Assembly: GCA_030145625.1 (NCBI GenBank)
Contig: JAQYVF010000021.1
Coordinates: 1 to 60,737, forward strand
From: Desulfocapsa sp.
GTDB taxonomy: Bacteria; Desulfobacterota; Desulfobulbia; Desulfobulbales; Desulfocapsaceae
DNA: 60,737 nucleotides
Reading direction: 5' to 3'
Position 1 is the stretch's first letter, and each line of letters starts with the position of its first letter. Under the pieces are notes generated by a model, which did no database searches, was not told the DNA's origin, and was given only the letters and a program-made list of their open reading frames with translations. The translations under genes were made by a program, and so were the position numbers. This document shows positions 18,034 to 25,505 of this stretch, one piece after another.

Positions 18034-18327
18034 TCACTCCCGTAACAGATCGGCCAGTTCTTCCGGGGTCAAAAGCGAACGTAACTCCTGAGAACGACGA
18101 TCGGCAGAAATACGCTGTTCTCCTCCCTTTCGCCGATCAACTCCCAGACGTATGTTTAACAGTGAGCGTAACCAGGCCATTAGAGAACGACGGACCGGAG
18201 GTTCGCCCTCTCGGAAATCAAATCGACGCTCCACGGCGGCCCTTCTCTCAGAAAATGATCGACGTTCACCAACATTTCCCCGTCGGTCAACGCCATCTCC
18301 ATATCGCATGGCATTATTATATATCAT
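18034..18327 (-). CDS. Small Arg-rich protein with DRR/ERR repeats
   Basis: A 97-residue protein that I do not recognise. It carries a run of arginine pairs preceded by an acid: DRR (14-16), ERR (21-23), ERR (27-29), ERR (33-35), then DRR, DRR in the second half, alternating with glycine and glutamate, and an acidic C-terminus (LTPEELADLLRE). No signal peptide or membrane segment is visible except a short hydrophobic stretch LMAWLRSLLNIRL (49-61). The start could also be the second Met (MRYGDGVDRR). Its stop is 11 nt before the ATG of the zinc-ribbon gene, suggesting coupling. A role in RNA or membrane-surface binding would be a guess. Confidence 0.6.
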   Translation of the reverse strand: MIYNNAMRYGDGVDRRGNVGERRSFSERRAAVERRFDFREGEPPVRRSLMAWLRSLLNIRLGVDRRKGGEQRISADRRSQELRSLLTPEELADLLRE

Positions 18328-18430
18328 GGCACAATAAACCTAGAGACAGTCCACAGCAGCTACAGATATCCAGCATTTTGATTATAAACGATACACAAAT
18401 CCAAGGAGAGTGTCAAAGGGCTAACCTTTA

Positions 18431-18571
18431 GGCCACCTTACAAAATTGCCTTTTCGCCCAAACTCTTCGTTAAGAGAAAATATTGATCCTCGGAATATCA
18501 AATATATGCCTGCGGTAAATTTTTTCTCATGCCTCGGTTTTGAACGAAAAATCTAATTTTTCAAGGTACCC
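18431..18571. mobile_element. MITE-like palindromic element, copy A
   Basis: A 141-bp non-coding element with imperfect terminal inverted repeats (GGCCACCTTACAAAATT at the left end; GGGTACCTTGAAAAATT read inward from the right end) and further inner inverted symmetry, flanked by a direct duplication TTTA (18427-18430 and 18572-18575). The second copy at 39589-39729 has the same length and about 92 percent identity by eye. The right-hand TTTA contains the stop codon of the epimerase gene. No transposase is encoded inside. Confidence 0.8.
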
Positions 18572-18572
18572 T

Positions 18573-19598
18573 TTAGACATTATAGTATTTCCGGTACCAG
18601 GCAACAAAACGCTTCACTCCATCTTCCAAAGAGGTATCAGGTTTATAATCAAAATCCCGAATCAAGTCATCCACGTTGGCATAGGTGGCTTGCACGTCTC
18701 CAGGCTGCATGGGGAGAAAGTTTTTATCCGCCTTTTTCCCAATATTTTCTTCAAGGAGTTGAATAAAATAAAGAAGGCGCTCCTTTTTGTTATTACCAAT
18801 ATTATACACCCGATAAGGGCAATACGAAGTTGCAGGGTCCGGGCTCTCACTGTTCCAGGAAAAATTGGGCTCCGCAGGCTTCTGGACAACCCGAGCAACA
18901 CCTTCCACAATATCGTCAATATAAGTGAAATCGCGCTCCATGTTACCGTTATTAAAGACATTAATCGGATCACCGGCAATTATCGCATTGGCAAAGAGCA
19001 TAGGTGCCATATCCGGTCTCCCCCAAGGTCCGTAAACGGTAAAGAACCTCAGTCCGGTGCAGGGAAGGCCAAAGAGATGGCTATAGGAATGGGCCATCAA
19101 CTCATTGGATTTTTTTGAAGCTGCATAGAGAGAAACAGGGTGATTGACGTTGTCATGCTCGGAATATGGCTGATGGGTATTCGCACCATACACTGAACTG
19201 GATGAAGCATAGACGAAATGTTTCACTCCGGAATGTCTGCATCCTTCAAGAAGATGGGTGAAGCCAACAATATTGGTATTAATATAGGAGGTTGGATTAA
19301 CCAGAGAATAGCGAACACCAGGCTGAGCAGCAAGGTTAACCACAGCATCAAAGCTGTGCTTGGAAAAGAGTTCTTCCATGGCCCCACGATCGGAGATATC
19401 CAGATCCAGATGCTGATATCCCTCACCGGCTGCAATCCGGGCAAGCCGATCCTGCTTCAGCCCTACATCATAATAATCGGTGACCGTGTCAATCCCAAAG
19501 ACTTCACAACCGTTCTTCCGGAGTTTTTTTGCCAGAAAGGCACCTATAAAACCGGCTGTACCGGTCACCAATATCTTCTTCATCCGTCCATCAATCAT
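18573..19598 (-). CDS. NAD-dependent sugar-nucleotide epimerase (UDP-glucuronate 4-epimerase-like)
   Basis: A short-chain dehydrogenase/reductase of about 341 residues. The NAD-binding motif GTAGFIG is in MKKILVTGTAGFIGAFLAK, and the catalytic Tyr-x3-Lys is in SLYAASKKSNE after SSSSVYG. The form with YDVGLKQDRL and GPWGRPDMAP matches UDP-glucuronate/UDP-galacturonate 4-epimerases used for surface polysaccharides. The start is either the ATG at 19598, which overlaps the aldolase stop (ATGA) and has GAAGG upstream, or the ATG at 19583 (MKKIL). The gene is coupled to the aldolase. The MITE-like element is inserted exactly at its stop codon. Confidence 0.87.
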   Translation of the reverse strand: MIDGRMKKILVTGTAGFIGAFLAKKLRKNGCEVFGIDTVTDYYDVGLKQDRLARIAAGEGYQHLDLDISDRGAMEELFSKHSFDAVVNLAAQPGVRYSLVNPTSYINTNIVGFTHLLEGCRHSGVKHFVYASSSSVYGANTHQPYSEHDNVNHPVSLYAASKKSNELMAHSYSHLFGLPCTGLRFFTVYGPWGRPDMAPMLFANAIIAGDPINVFNNGNMERDFTYIDDIVEGVARVVQKPAEPNFSWNSESPDPATSYCPYRVYNIGNNKKERLLYFIQLLEENIGKKADKNFLPMQPGDVQATYANVDDLIRDFDYKPDTSLEDGVKRFVAWYRKYYNV

Positions 19599-20871
19599 CA
19601 AAATCGCCTTCCGGTCCCTTATCACTATCGAGCGTTGCCGCCCGTTCTATAATCTTTTCCTGTGTCCAATCTGCCGGATCTTCTATACGCTGGGCCTTGG
19701 CTCCCAAATCATAAGAGCCGGCTTTGAGAATGGCCTCTTTAGCCAAATCGGCAGAACCATCTGCTGAAAAGACATTAACGAGCATATTATAGACAAATTC
19801 TTCTACCCTTTTGGCCATTCGCTCACGGATGTCCAGAGGCTGCCCCAGGAGTCTGGTCTCGAAGGGAAGGTTCAGTTGTTTGTAACCGCCTCCGTTCCAC
19901 CCATTGTCATCGGCATAGGCCACCATCTGCTCCCACATCTCTTCGCTGACTCCTTCTCCTTTGGCTTTGATAAACCGGCCGTTGCTATCAAGAAGGGCAT
20001 TCCCATAGTCATTGACCTCAAGTCCCCAGGATACCATCTGCAGAGAGGTTGCCACATTCGCTTTTGTGGTGTTGGTTTCACGAGCAATGGCTCGAAGTCG
20101 GTCGGAACTGTTTCCAGATGTACCATGCTGAGCACCTGATATACCATAGGTGGCCAGAGCCCGGTGAATCTCACCAGTCAATTCCACCTGAATTCCCTGA
20201 CCACTGGCCTCGATCCCATGGGTCGTCCCATTGTTGAGTGCAATCCAGTCGGCACTGATTCCATGGGCATTTAAGCCCTTGATCAGAAAGGAGGCATCAT
20301 CCACCGTAGACAGCCCCTGAGTCCCTTTAATTTCACCCACTTCAGTCTCAAGTCCGGCCCAATCCGGGACATACCTGTTCAATTCCAGGTTGGCCAGAAG
20401 ATTTTTATCATCGGGCATATGTGAGGCATCAATGGCAATGGAGGTAATCCCAGCATCAAAGATGGTAGGAATTTCAACCTTGGCCATGGCAAGATCACTT
20501 TCTCGTTTAATCCCATAATGATCGGCATGAATGGCTACCGGTATGGTGATTCCCAACTCATTACATAATCCATCCACCAACCGGGCCATATTCCAGTAAT
20601 TGACAGCACAGTAAGCAGAAGCCCCGCCTTCTGAACGGGCAATCTCGATAATAAGAGCAGCATTAGCCCGTTGAGCGGCCTGCAAAGCACCGCGTACAAC
20701 AAAGTAACTCCGCCCATTGGCAGCCATAGTCATGGCAGCACCTTTAGCCAGGAGCCCCCTGTCAATCACCTTACCGCTGACCAACAGGGCTTGAGAATGG
20801 GGGAAAAGTTTTCTGATATTGGGCGGACGCCCTATTTCAAGGATCTTTGCATATTCTACATTGTCACTCAT
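19591..20871 (-). CDS. fba: Class II fructose-bisphosphate aldolase
   Basis: A 426-residue zinc-dependent aldolase of the long class II type, splitting fructose 1,6-bisphosphate into two triose phosphates. Seen: the metal-site segment VAIHADHYG, SIAIDASHMPDDKN, LNNGTTHGIE, and the phosphate-binding GISGAQHGTSGNSSDRL. The ATG at 20871 (MSDNVEYAK) is preferred over the ATG at 20883 because GGAGG lies 5 nt before it. The epimerase start overlaps its stop, so they share a transcript, an uncommon pairing of central carbon and sugar-nucleotide enzymes. Confidence 0.87.
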   Translation of the reverse strand: MSDNVEYAKILEIGRPPNIRKLFPHSQALLVSGKVIDRGLLAKGAAMTMAANGRSYFVVRGALQAAQRANAALIIEIARSEGGASAYCAVNYWNMARLVDGLCNELGITIPVAIHADHYGIKRESDLAMAKVEIPTIFDAGITSIAIDASHMPDDKNLLANLELNRYVPDWAGLETEVGEIKGTQGLSTVDDASFLIKGLNAHGISADWIALNNGTTHGIEASGQGIQVELTGEIHRALATYGISGAQHGTSGNSSDRLRAIARETNTTKANVATSLQMVSWGLEVNDYGNALLDSNGRFIKAKGEGVSEEMWEQMVAYADDNGWNGGGYKQLNLPFETRLLGQPLDIRERMAKRVEEFVYNMLVNVFSADGSADLAKEAILKAGSYDLGAKAQRIEDPADWTQEKIIERAATLDSDKGPEGDFDD

Positions 20872-20961
20872 CCAGACCTCCATTAACTGTTATCATCGTT
20901 GTGCACTGCTCCTCTCTTATACCGTATCAGAACAAAGAAATCCATAATCAGCGGAAAATGT

Positions 20962-21794
20962 TTATTCCTTCTTTTCAGGTAATTCCGATCCATCCTGCTC
21001 CTCTCCCTGCTCAAGAAAATCGGCAAATGTTTTTTTACCGAAAATCCATACCGCCACCACACTGATTTCATAGAGGACCATAAGCGGGACGCCCATCATC
21101 AACTGATTGACCACATCGGGGGTAGGAGTAAGAATGGCGGCGATGATAAAATTAATGAGAATAGCATACTTTCGGTTTCGATTAAGAAAAGGTACGTTTA
21201 CAATTCCCATTTTCGCAAGAAAAACCATGAGAACCGGCATCTCAAAGATAACGCCAAAGGCTATAAGCAGACGCAAAGCCAGAGAAAAATATTCACTGAC
21301 GGCAGGCATTGAAGTAAGAAATTCGTTGGAATAACCAACCAGGAAACGAAAAGCAGGAGGAAAAACAACAAAATACCCAAAAGCTGCGCCACCGATGAAA
21401 CAGAAGGTAGAAAGAATGGTGAATGGCACCAGTACCCGTCTTTCCTGTTTATAAAGGCCGGGGGCTATAAAGAGCCAAATCTGGTAAAAAAGAACAGGAC
21501 TTGCCAGGAGCAGGCCACAGACCAGGGCGAGCTTTAGATAAAAAAAAACCCTTCTTGATAAGAGGTGAAAATCAGGGAGGTACCATCAGGCAGAACATCA
21601 ATCAAGGGTTTAAAAAACCAGGTACCGATGGGTTTGATAAATCCATAGGAGAGAACAAAACCGGCGATAACCGCAAGAAATGATTTAATGAGACAAGAAC
21701 GCAGTTCACGGAGATGATCAGTGAGTGTCTGAGTATCAAACTGCTCTTCTGCACCAATCTTTTTTTGCTCTTCTTCACCTATCTTCTCACCCAT
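20962..21794 (-). pseudogene. tatC: Twin-arginine translocase subunit TatC, frameshifted in a T9 run
   Basis: The frame from 21794 (MGEKIGEEEQKKIG, with GGAGAG 6 nt upstream) reads TDHLRELRSCLIKSFLAV ... IFTSYQEGFFFI and stops right after a run of nine T (plus-strand A, 21540-21548). In another frame the family sequence continues without a gap: YLKLALVCGLLLASPVLFYQ, then IWLFIAPGLYKQERR, GGAAFGYFVVFPPAFRF and the remaining membrane helices to 20962. Adding one T restores a 277-residue TatC of normal length. So the gene is either broken, read through by slippage on the T9 run, or the run is miscounted in the assembly. TatC is the receptor of the Tat pathway, needed for many cofactor enzymes of anaerobic respiration, so a true null would be surprising. 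Confidence 0.88.
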
Positions 21795-21889
21795 CTCTCT
21801 CTCCATCGATTTTACTGTATTTTATTCAATCTTTTTTACCCTACTTCCCCTTTTCTGACAAGAAGATAGTGGTAAATTCTGACTCAACC

Positions 21890-21914
21890 CTATATCATTT
21901 AAAAAATGATATAG
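21890..21914. promoter_or_regulatory. Palindrome between tatC and the octaheme cytochrome
   Basis: CTATATCATTT (21890-21900) and AAATGATATAG (21904-21914) are perfect 11-bp inverted arms around AAA, in the divergent promoter region. It is a candidate operator; no T-run or gene end is near enough to make a terminator likely. Confidence 0.45.
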
Positions 21915-21960
21915 AACATTACGAGATCGCAGAAAAAAATCACACTCAAACAGAATCAAA

Positions 21961-22003
21961 CTTGACTTAGGTCAAGGTTTTGCAACTGACTTCTAAATAG
22001 AAT
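21961..22003 (+). promoter_or_regulatory. CRP/FNR-superfamily-type site and -10 box before the octaheme cytochrome
   Basis: CTTGACTTAGGTCAAG (21961-21976) is a perfect inverted repeat of the form TTGAC-N4-GTCAA, which resembles sites of DNR/HcpR-type CRP/FNR regulators. Its centre is 21968.5. If it acts at -41.5, transcription starts at 22010, and TAGAAT (21998-22003) then sits exactly at -12 to -7. This is the class II activator layout. Confidence 0.55.
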
Positions 22004-22083
22004 ACTCTCTTCACAAAACAGTGCTCCTTGCCGAAAGGCGGCAGGGACAATCCTTTATCCATTTTCACCTATAGGGAGGGAAA

Positions 22084-23367
22084 ATGATTTCATTCAAAAC
22101 AGCGCTGGCAGCTGCTGCCTTTGCTCTATTCTCCATTGCTGTAACAGCAGGAGCATCAGATCAGTGCATTACCTGTCACACCAAGGTATCTCCAGGTATG
22201 GTTAAGGACTGGCAGGTATCAAAACATTCAGAAAATGATGTCACCTGTTCTACCTGCCATGGGGACGAACACTCCACTGCTGAGGATTATCTAAAGGCCC
22301 AACTGCCCTCTGAAGAGGTCTGTGCCGAATGCCACCAGGAACAGTATGACTCCTTTGCCATGGGCAAGCATAACTTTGGCTGGACCTCATTGAATGCCAT
22401 CCCGGCCACCCACATGGCTCCTGACGAATTGATTGAGGGCGGACGCGGTTGCGGCGGCTGTCACAACATGGGAATCAAAACGGAAGAGCAGAAAAAAGAA
22501 CTGCTGGACAAGGGATATCGTTACCAGAAAAACTCTTGCGATGAGTGTCACACCCGCCACACCTTCTCCAAAAAAGAAGCAAACAACCCCAGGGCTTGTC
22601 AGCAGTGCCACATGGGCTACGACCATCCCCAATGGGAAATGTGGTCAAGTTCCAAACATGGAACGCGGTACTTTGCCAAACTGGCCGGAGATCTCCCCGA
22701 AGGTGCCCAGGCACCCACCTGTCAAACCTGTCATCTCCCCGATGGCACTCACGAAAACCACACAGCCTGGGGTTTCCTGGGTGTTCGTCTGCCCCTGCCC
22801 GAAGACAAGCAGGAAGCAGCCGATCGTGTAACCATTCTCAAGGCACTCGGTGTTCTCAACCCCGAGACCGGAGAAGCCACACCTATTCTTGATGCAGTAA
22901 AATCTGTGGACATGGTGAGACTGGACCAGGCCTCCTGGGAAAAAGAACGAAATAAAATGCTCAAGACCTGTACCCAGTGTCACTCTGAGTCCTATGCTAG
23001 AGAGCAGCTGGAAATGGGTGATTCCATACTCGGTAAAGCAGACCGGTTGATGGCCGAGGCCATTGAGACCGTTGCCGGCCTCTATAAAGACGGCATCATC
23101 AAAAAACCGGAAGGATATCCTTTCAACTATCCTTTTCTCCTCAGCTTTATGCACACCAACGGAGCGGCCTGGAACGAGAACCTGGATGATTTATCCCATA
23201 TTGACCAGATCCTGTTACGCATGTACATGAAGCACCGTATGCGTGCATACCAGGCCTTTTTTCATGTCAACCCCGACTACGCCTACTGGTACGGTTGGAA
23301 CATGATGACTGAGGACCTCGGTGAAATCAAAGAACTGGCCAAGATTTTACGGGCGACCCATAAATAA
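22084..23367 (+). CDS. Octaheme cytochrome c of the hydroxylamine oxidoreductase family
   Basis: A 427-residue periplasmic cytochrome with signal peptide (MISFKTALAAAAFALFSIAV, cleavage near AGA-SDQ). Eight CxxCH haem sites are seen in order: CITCH, CSTCH, CAECH, CGGCH, CDECH, CQQCH, CQTCH and CTQCH, all in the first 300 residues, followed by a helical C-terminal part. Number, spacing and the tail HVNPDYAYWYGWN fit the HAO-like octaheme family, which includes hydroxylamine oxidases and the reductive forms of anaerobes. No NapC/NrfH-type quinol dehydrogenase is adjacent. Strong AGGGAGGG precedes the ATG. A likely role is reduction of nitrite, NO or hydroxylamine, but direction cannot be settled without an alignment of the tyrosine cross-link position. 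Confidence 0.88.
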   Translation: MISFKTALAAAAFALFSIAVTAGASDQCITCHTKVSPGMVKDWQVSKHSENDVTCSTCHGDEHSTAEDYLKAQLPSEEVCAECHQEQYDSFAMGKHNFGWTSLNAIPATHMAPDELIEGGRGCGGCHNMGIKTEEQKKELLDKGYRYQKNSCDECHTRHTFSKKEANNPRACQQCHMGYDHPQWEMWSSSKHGTRYFAKLAGDLPEGAQAPTCQTCHLPDGTHENHTAWGFLGVRLPLPEDKQEAADRVTILKALGVLNPETGEATPILDAVKSVDMVRLDQASWEKERNKMLKTCTQCHSESYAREQLEMGDSILGKADRLMAEAIETVAGLYKDGIIKKPEGYPFNYPFLLSFMHTNGAAWNENLDDLSHIDQILLRMYMKHRMRAYQAFFHVNPDYAYWYGWNMMTEDLGEIKELAKILRATHK

Positions 23368-23413
23368 ATCCTGACCACTGAATAAAACAGTTTTTTTACT
23401 GTTTCTTTTCTCA

Positions 23414-23457
23414 GACCTGGTATATCCCTTTACAAGAGAGATACCAGGTCTTTTTTG
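23414..23457 (+). terminator. Intrinsic terminator of the octaheme cytochrome gene
   Basis: GACCTGGTAT (23414-23423) pairs with ATACCAGGTC (23441-23450) and is followed by TTTTTTG. It lies 46 nt after the stop codon. Confidence 0.88.
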
Positions 23458-23529
23458 TTTATACATATTCCATTGTTGTCCCCGTACAATTTCACCTTCA
23501 TCTTCCACTTCTTTGCTGGAACAAAATTC

Positions 23530-23811
23530 ATGCAACGAGAAACACCTTCCTGGTTTGTTTATCTGCTCCGCTGCAGTGATCAAACCCTGTACACAGGCAT
23601 CACAACCAACCTGGAACAGCGCCTCCATGAGCATAATCATTCGCCAAAAGGGGCAAAATACACCAGGGGACGGAGACCTGTTTTGCTTGTCTATCATGAA
23701 CAACTGACATCTCGCTCACTTGCTGCACGCCGGGAACATGAAATCAAATCATTTAGTCGCAGACAAAAAGAAGAGCTGATCAAAAAATCTCTTATCCATG
23801 TAAAAACATGA
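23530..23811 (+). CDS. GIY-YIG nuclease-family protein (UPF0213 type)
   Basis: A 93-residue single-domain protein. FVYLLRCSDQTLYTGITTNL contains the two strands that define GIY-YIG (here VYL ... YTG), followed by RLHEHN, GAKYTRGRRPVLLVYHE and AARREHEIKSFSRRQKEELI, all standard for the small YhbQ-like group. The frame is open from 23455, but the ATG at 23530 begins the conserved domain and avoids an odd hydrophobic leader that would overlap the terminator. Members are thought to act on DNA; the cellular role is unclear. Confidence 0.85.
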   Translation: MQRETPSWFVYLLRCSDQTLYTGITTNLEQRLHEHNHSPKGAKYTRGRRPVLLVYHEQLTSRSLAARREHEIKSFSRRQKEELIKKSLIHVKT

Positions 23812-23957
23812 GATCTCTAGCATTCATGATTGGAAAAAATCAGGTTCATGCTGTACGTTAAAAGAACAGGTAAGAAAGGAGAGTAATCGTTGCTCTCATG
23901 CCATCCTAAGACAAAACCGGTGCCCATGAGCACCTGATCACTCTGTTCCAAAAAATA

Positions 23958-25334
23958 ATGACTTCAATCCTCGTTGTCGATGATGAACGCAGCATGCGAG
24001 ATTTCCTTAAAATCCTCCTTGTTAAGGAAGGATATCAGGTGGAAACCGCCCATGACGGCAACAGCGCCTTAGAGCTGATCAAAAAACATGATTTCGACCT
24101 GGTTATTAGTGACATTCGCATGGATGGCATGGATGGCCTGGAGCTCTTATACAGCATCAAAGAACAAACCCCTACCTTGCCCGTGGTCATGATTACGGCC
24201 TTTGCCTCACCGGATGATGCTGTGTCCGCTATGAAAAACGATGCATTCGACTACATCAGCAAACCCTTCAATGTCGAAGAAATCAAAGCAGTCATTTCTT
24301 CTGCAACCTCCAAAGGCAATCAGGTAGCAGAAGCACGCTCTATATCAGAGGCCTTTCCCGAAATCATCGGTGAAAGCCGGGAAATGATCAAAATTTTTGA
24401 AATGATCAAACGCATTGCTCCGACTCCGGCCAATGTCCTCATCTATGGAGAATCAGGGACAGGAAAAGAGCTGGTGGCCCAGGCTATCCACCGCCACTCC
24501 GAAGTTGCAGACCAACATTTTGTCCCCATTACCTGCAGCGCTATCCCTGAAGACCTCATGGAAAGTGAGCTCTTCGGTCATGTCAAAGGATCTTTTACCG
24601 GCGCCATCAGTGACAAACAGGGACTATTCCAACTGGCTAATAATGGTACGGCTTTTCTTGATGAGATCGGCGAACTCACACCCATCATCCAGACAAAACT
24701 GCTCCGTGTTCTCCAGGAGCGTGAAGTCAAACCAGTTGGTGCCATGCAGATCCAAAGCGTTTCTGTGCGCATCATAGCCGCAACCAACAAAATTCTTGAA
24801 GAAGAAATCATGTCCGGGCGATTTCGAGAAGACCTCTTCTACCGATTAGCGGTTGTACCTCTCCGTGTACCGCCGTTGCGTGAACGAAAAGGCGATGTCC
24901 CCCTCCTTGTCGATTTTTTCCTGAAAAAGTATTCCAAACTACTCGGCAAAGAGGTACAGGAGATGTCTTCCTATGCCATGGAAGTTCTGATGAACTACGA
25001 TTTTCCCGGCAATGTACGTGAGTTGGAAAATATCATTGAGCGAGGGGTAGCACTGGAATCTTCCAATATAATCCTGCCTGACAGTCTTACTCTGTCCACC
25101 TTTCGTTTTGGAAAAAAAGAACCTGTTGTTCAAGCCAATTCTCGTTTTCAAGCCGTTGCCAGTGAGGAAGAACTCTTTGAACGCGGTCTGGAAGAGGTAA
25201 TGACCGACCTTGAGAAACAACTGATTCACACGGCATTGGAAAAAAGTGATTATTCCAAGATGCGGGCAGCCGAACTGTTACGCATAAGCTTTCGCTCTTT
25301 ACGCTATAAAGTCAAAAAATATAATATAGGATAA
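23958..25334 (+). CDS. Sigma-54-dependent response regulator (PilR/NtrC type)
   Basis: A 458-residue activator with three domains. The receiver (1-115) has acidic DD at 8-9, phospho-acceptor Asp52 and Lys100 (YISKPF). The AAA+ domain (about 135-370) has Walker A GESGTGKE at 162-169 and the sigma-54 contact loop as GSFTGA (209-214) instead of the commoner GAFTGA. The C-terminal Fis-type helix-turn-helix ends with MRAAELLRISFRSLRYKVKKY. A PAS-containing sensor kinase follows 171 nt later and is the likely partner. The combination resembles PilR/PilS, which drives type IV pilin transcription, but no pil gene is in view, so the target is open. Confidence 0.92.
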   Translation: MTSILVVDDERSMRDFLKILLVKEGYQVETAHDGNSALELIKKHDFDLVISDIRMDGMDGLELLYSIKEQTPTLPVVMITAFASPDDAVSAMKNDAFDYISKPFNVEEIKAVISSATSKGNQVAEARSISEAFPEIIGESREMIKIFEMIKRIAPTPANVLIYGESGTGKELVAQAIHRHSEVADQHFVPITCSAIPEDLMESELFGHVKGSFTGAISDKQGLFQLANNGTAFLDEIGELTPIIQTKLLRVLQEREVKPVGAMQIQSVSVRIIAATNKILEEEIMSGRFREDLFYRLAVVPLRVPPLRERKGDVPLLVDFFLKKYSKLLGKEVQEMSSYAMEVLMNYDFPGNVRELENIIERGVALESSNIILPDSLTLSTFRFGKKEPVVQANSRFQAVASEEELFERGLEEVMTDLEKQLIHTALEKSDYSKMRAAELLRISFRSLRYKVKKYNIG

Positions 25335-25505
25335 TAAGTTGGGTTTTGAGGTAAAAGGCTGAAGGGAACTTCAATACGTTCCCACGACACATCGACCTGT
25401 TAGAATTCCATTAACAAATCGACACGATACCAGCTGTATTCTTTTTTTGCCTTTTACTATCAACTGACAAACCTGGATAACTTTCCAAGTAAAGGATGCT
25501 TTATT

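Noticed and set aside
18540-19118. 192-codon open frame on the plus strand
   Set aside because: It is antisense to the epimerase and begins inside the MITE-like element.
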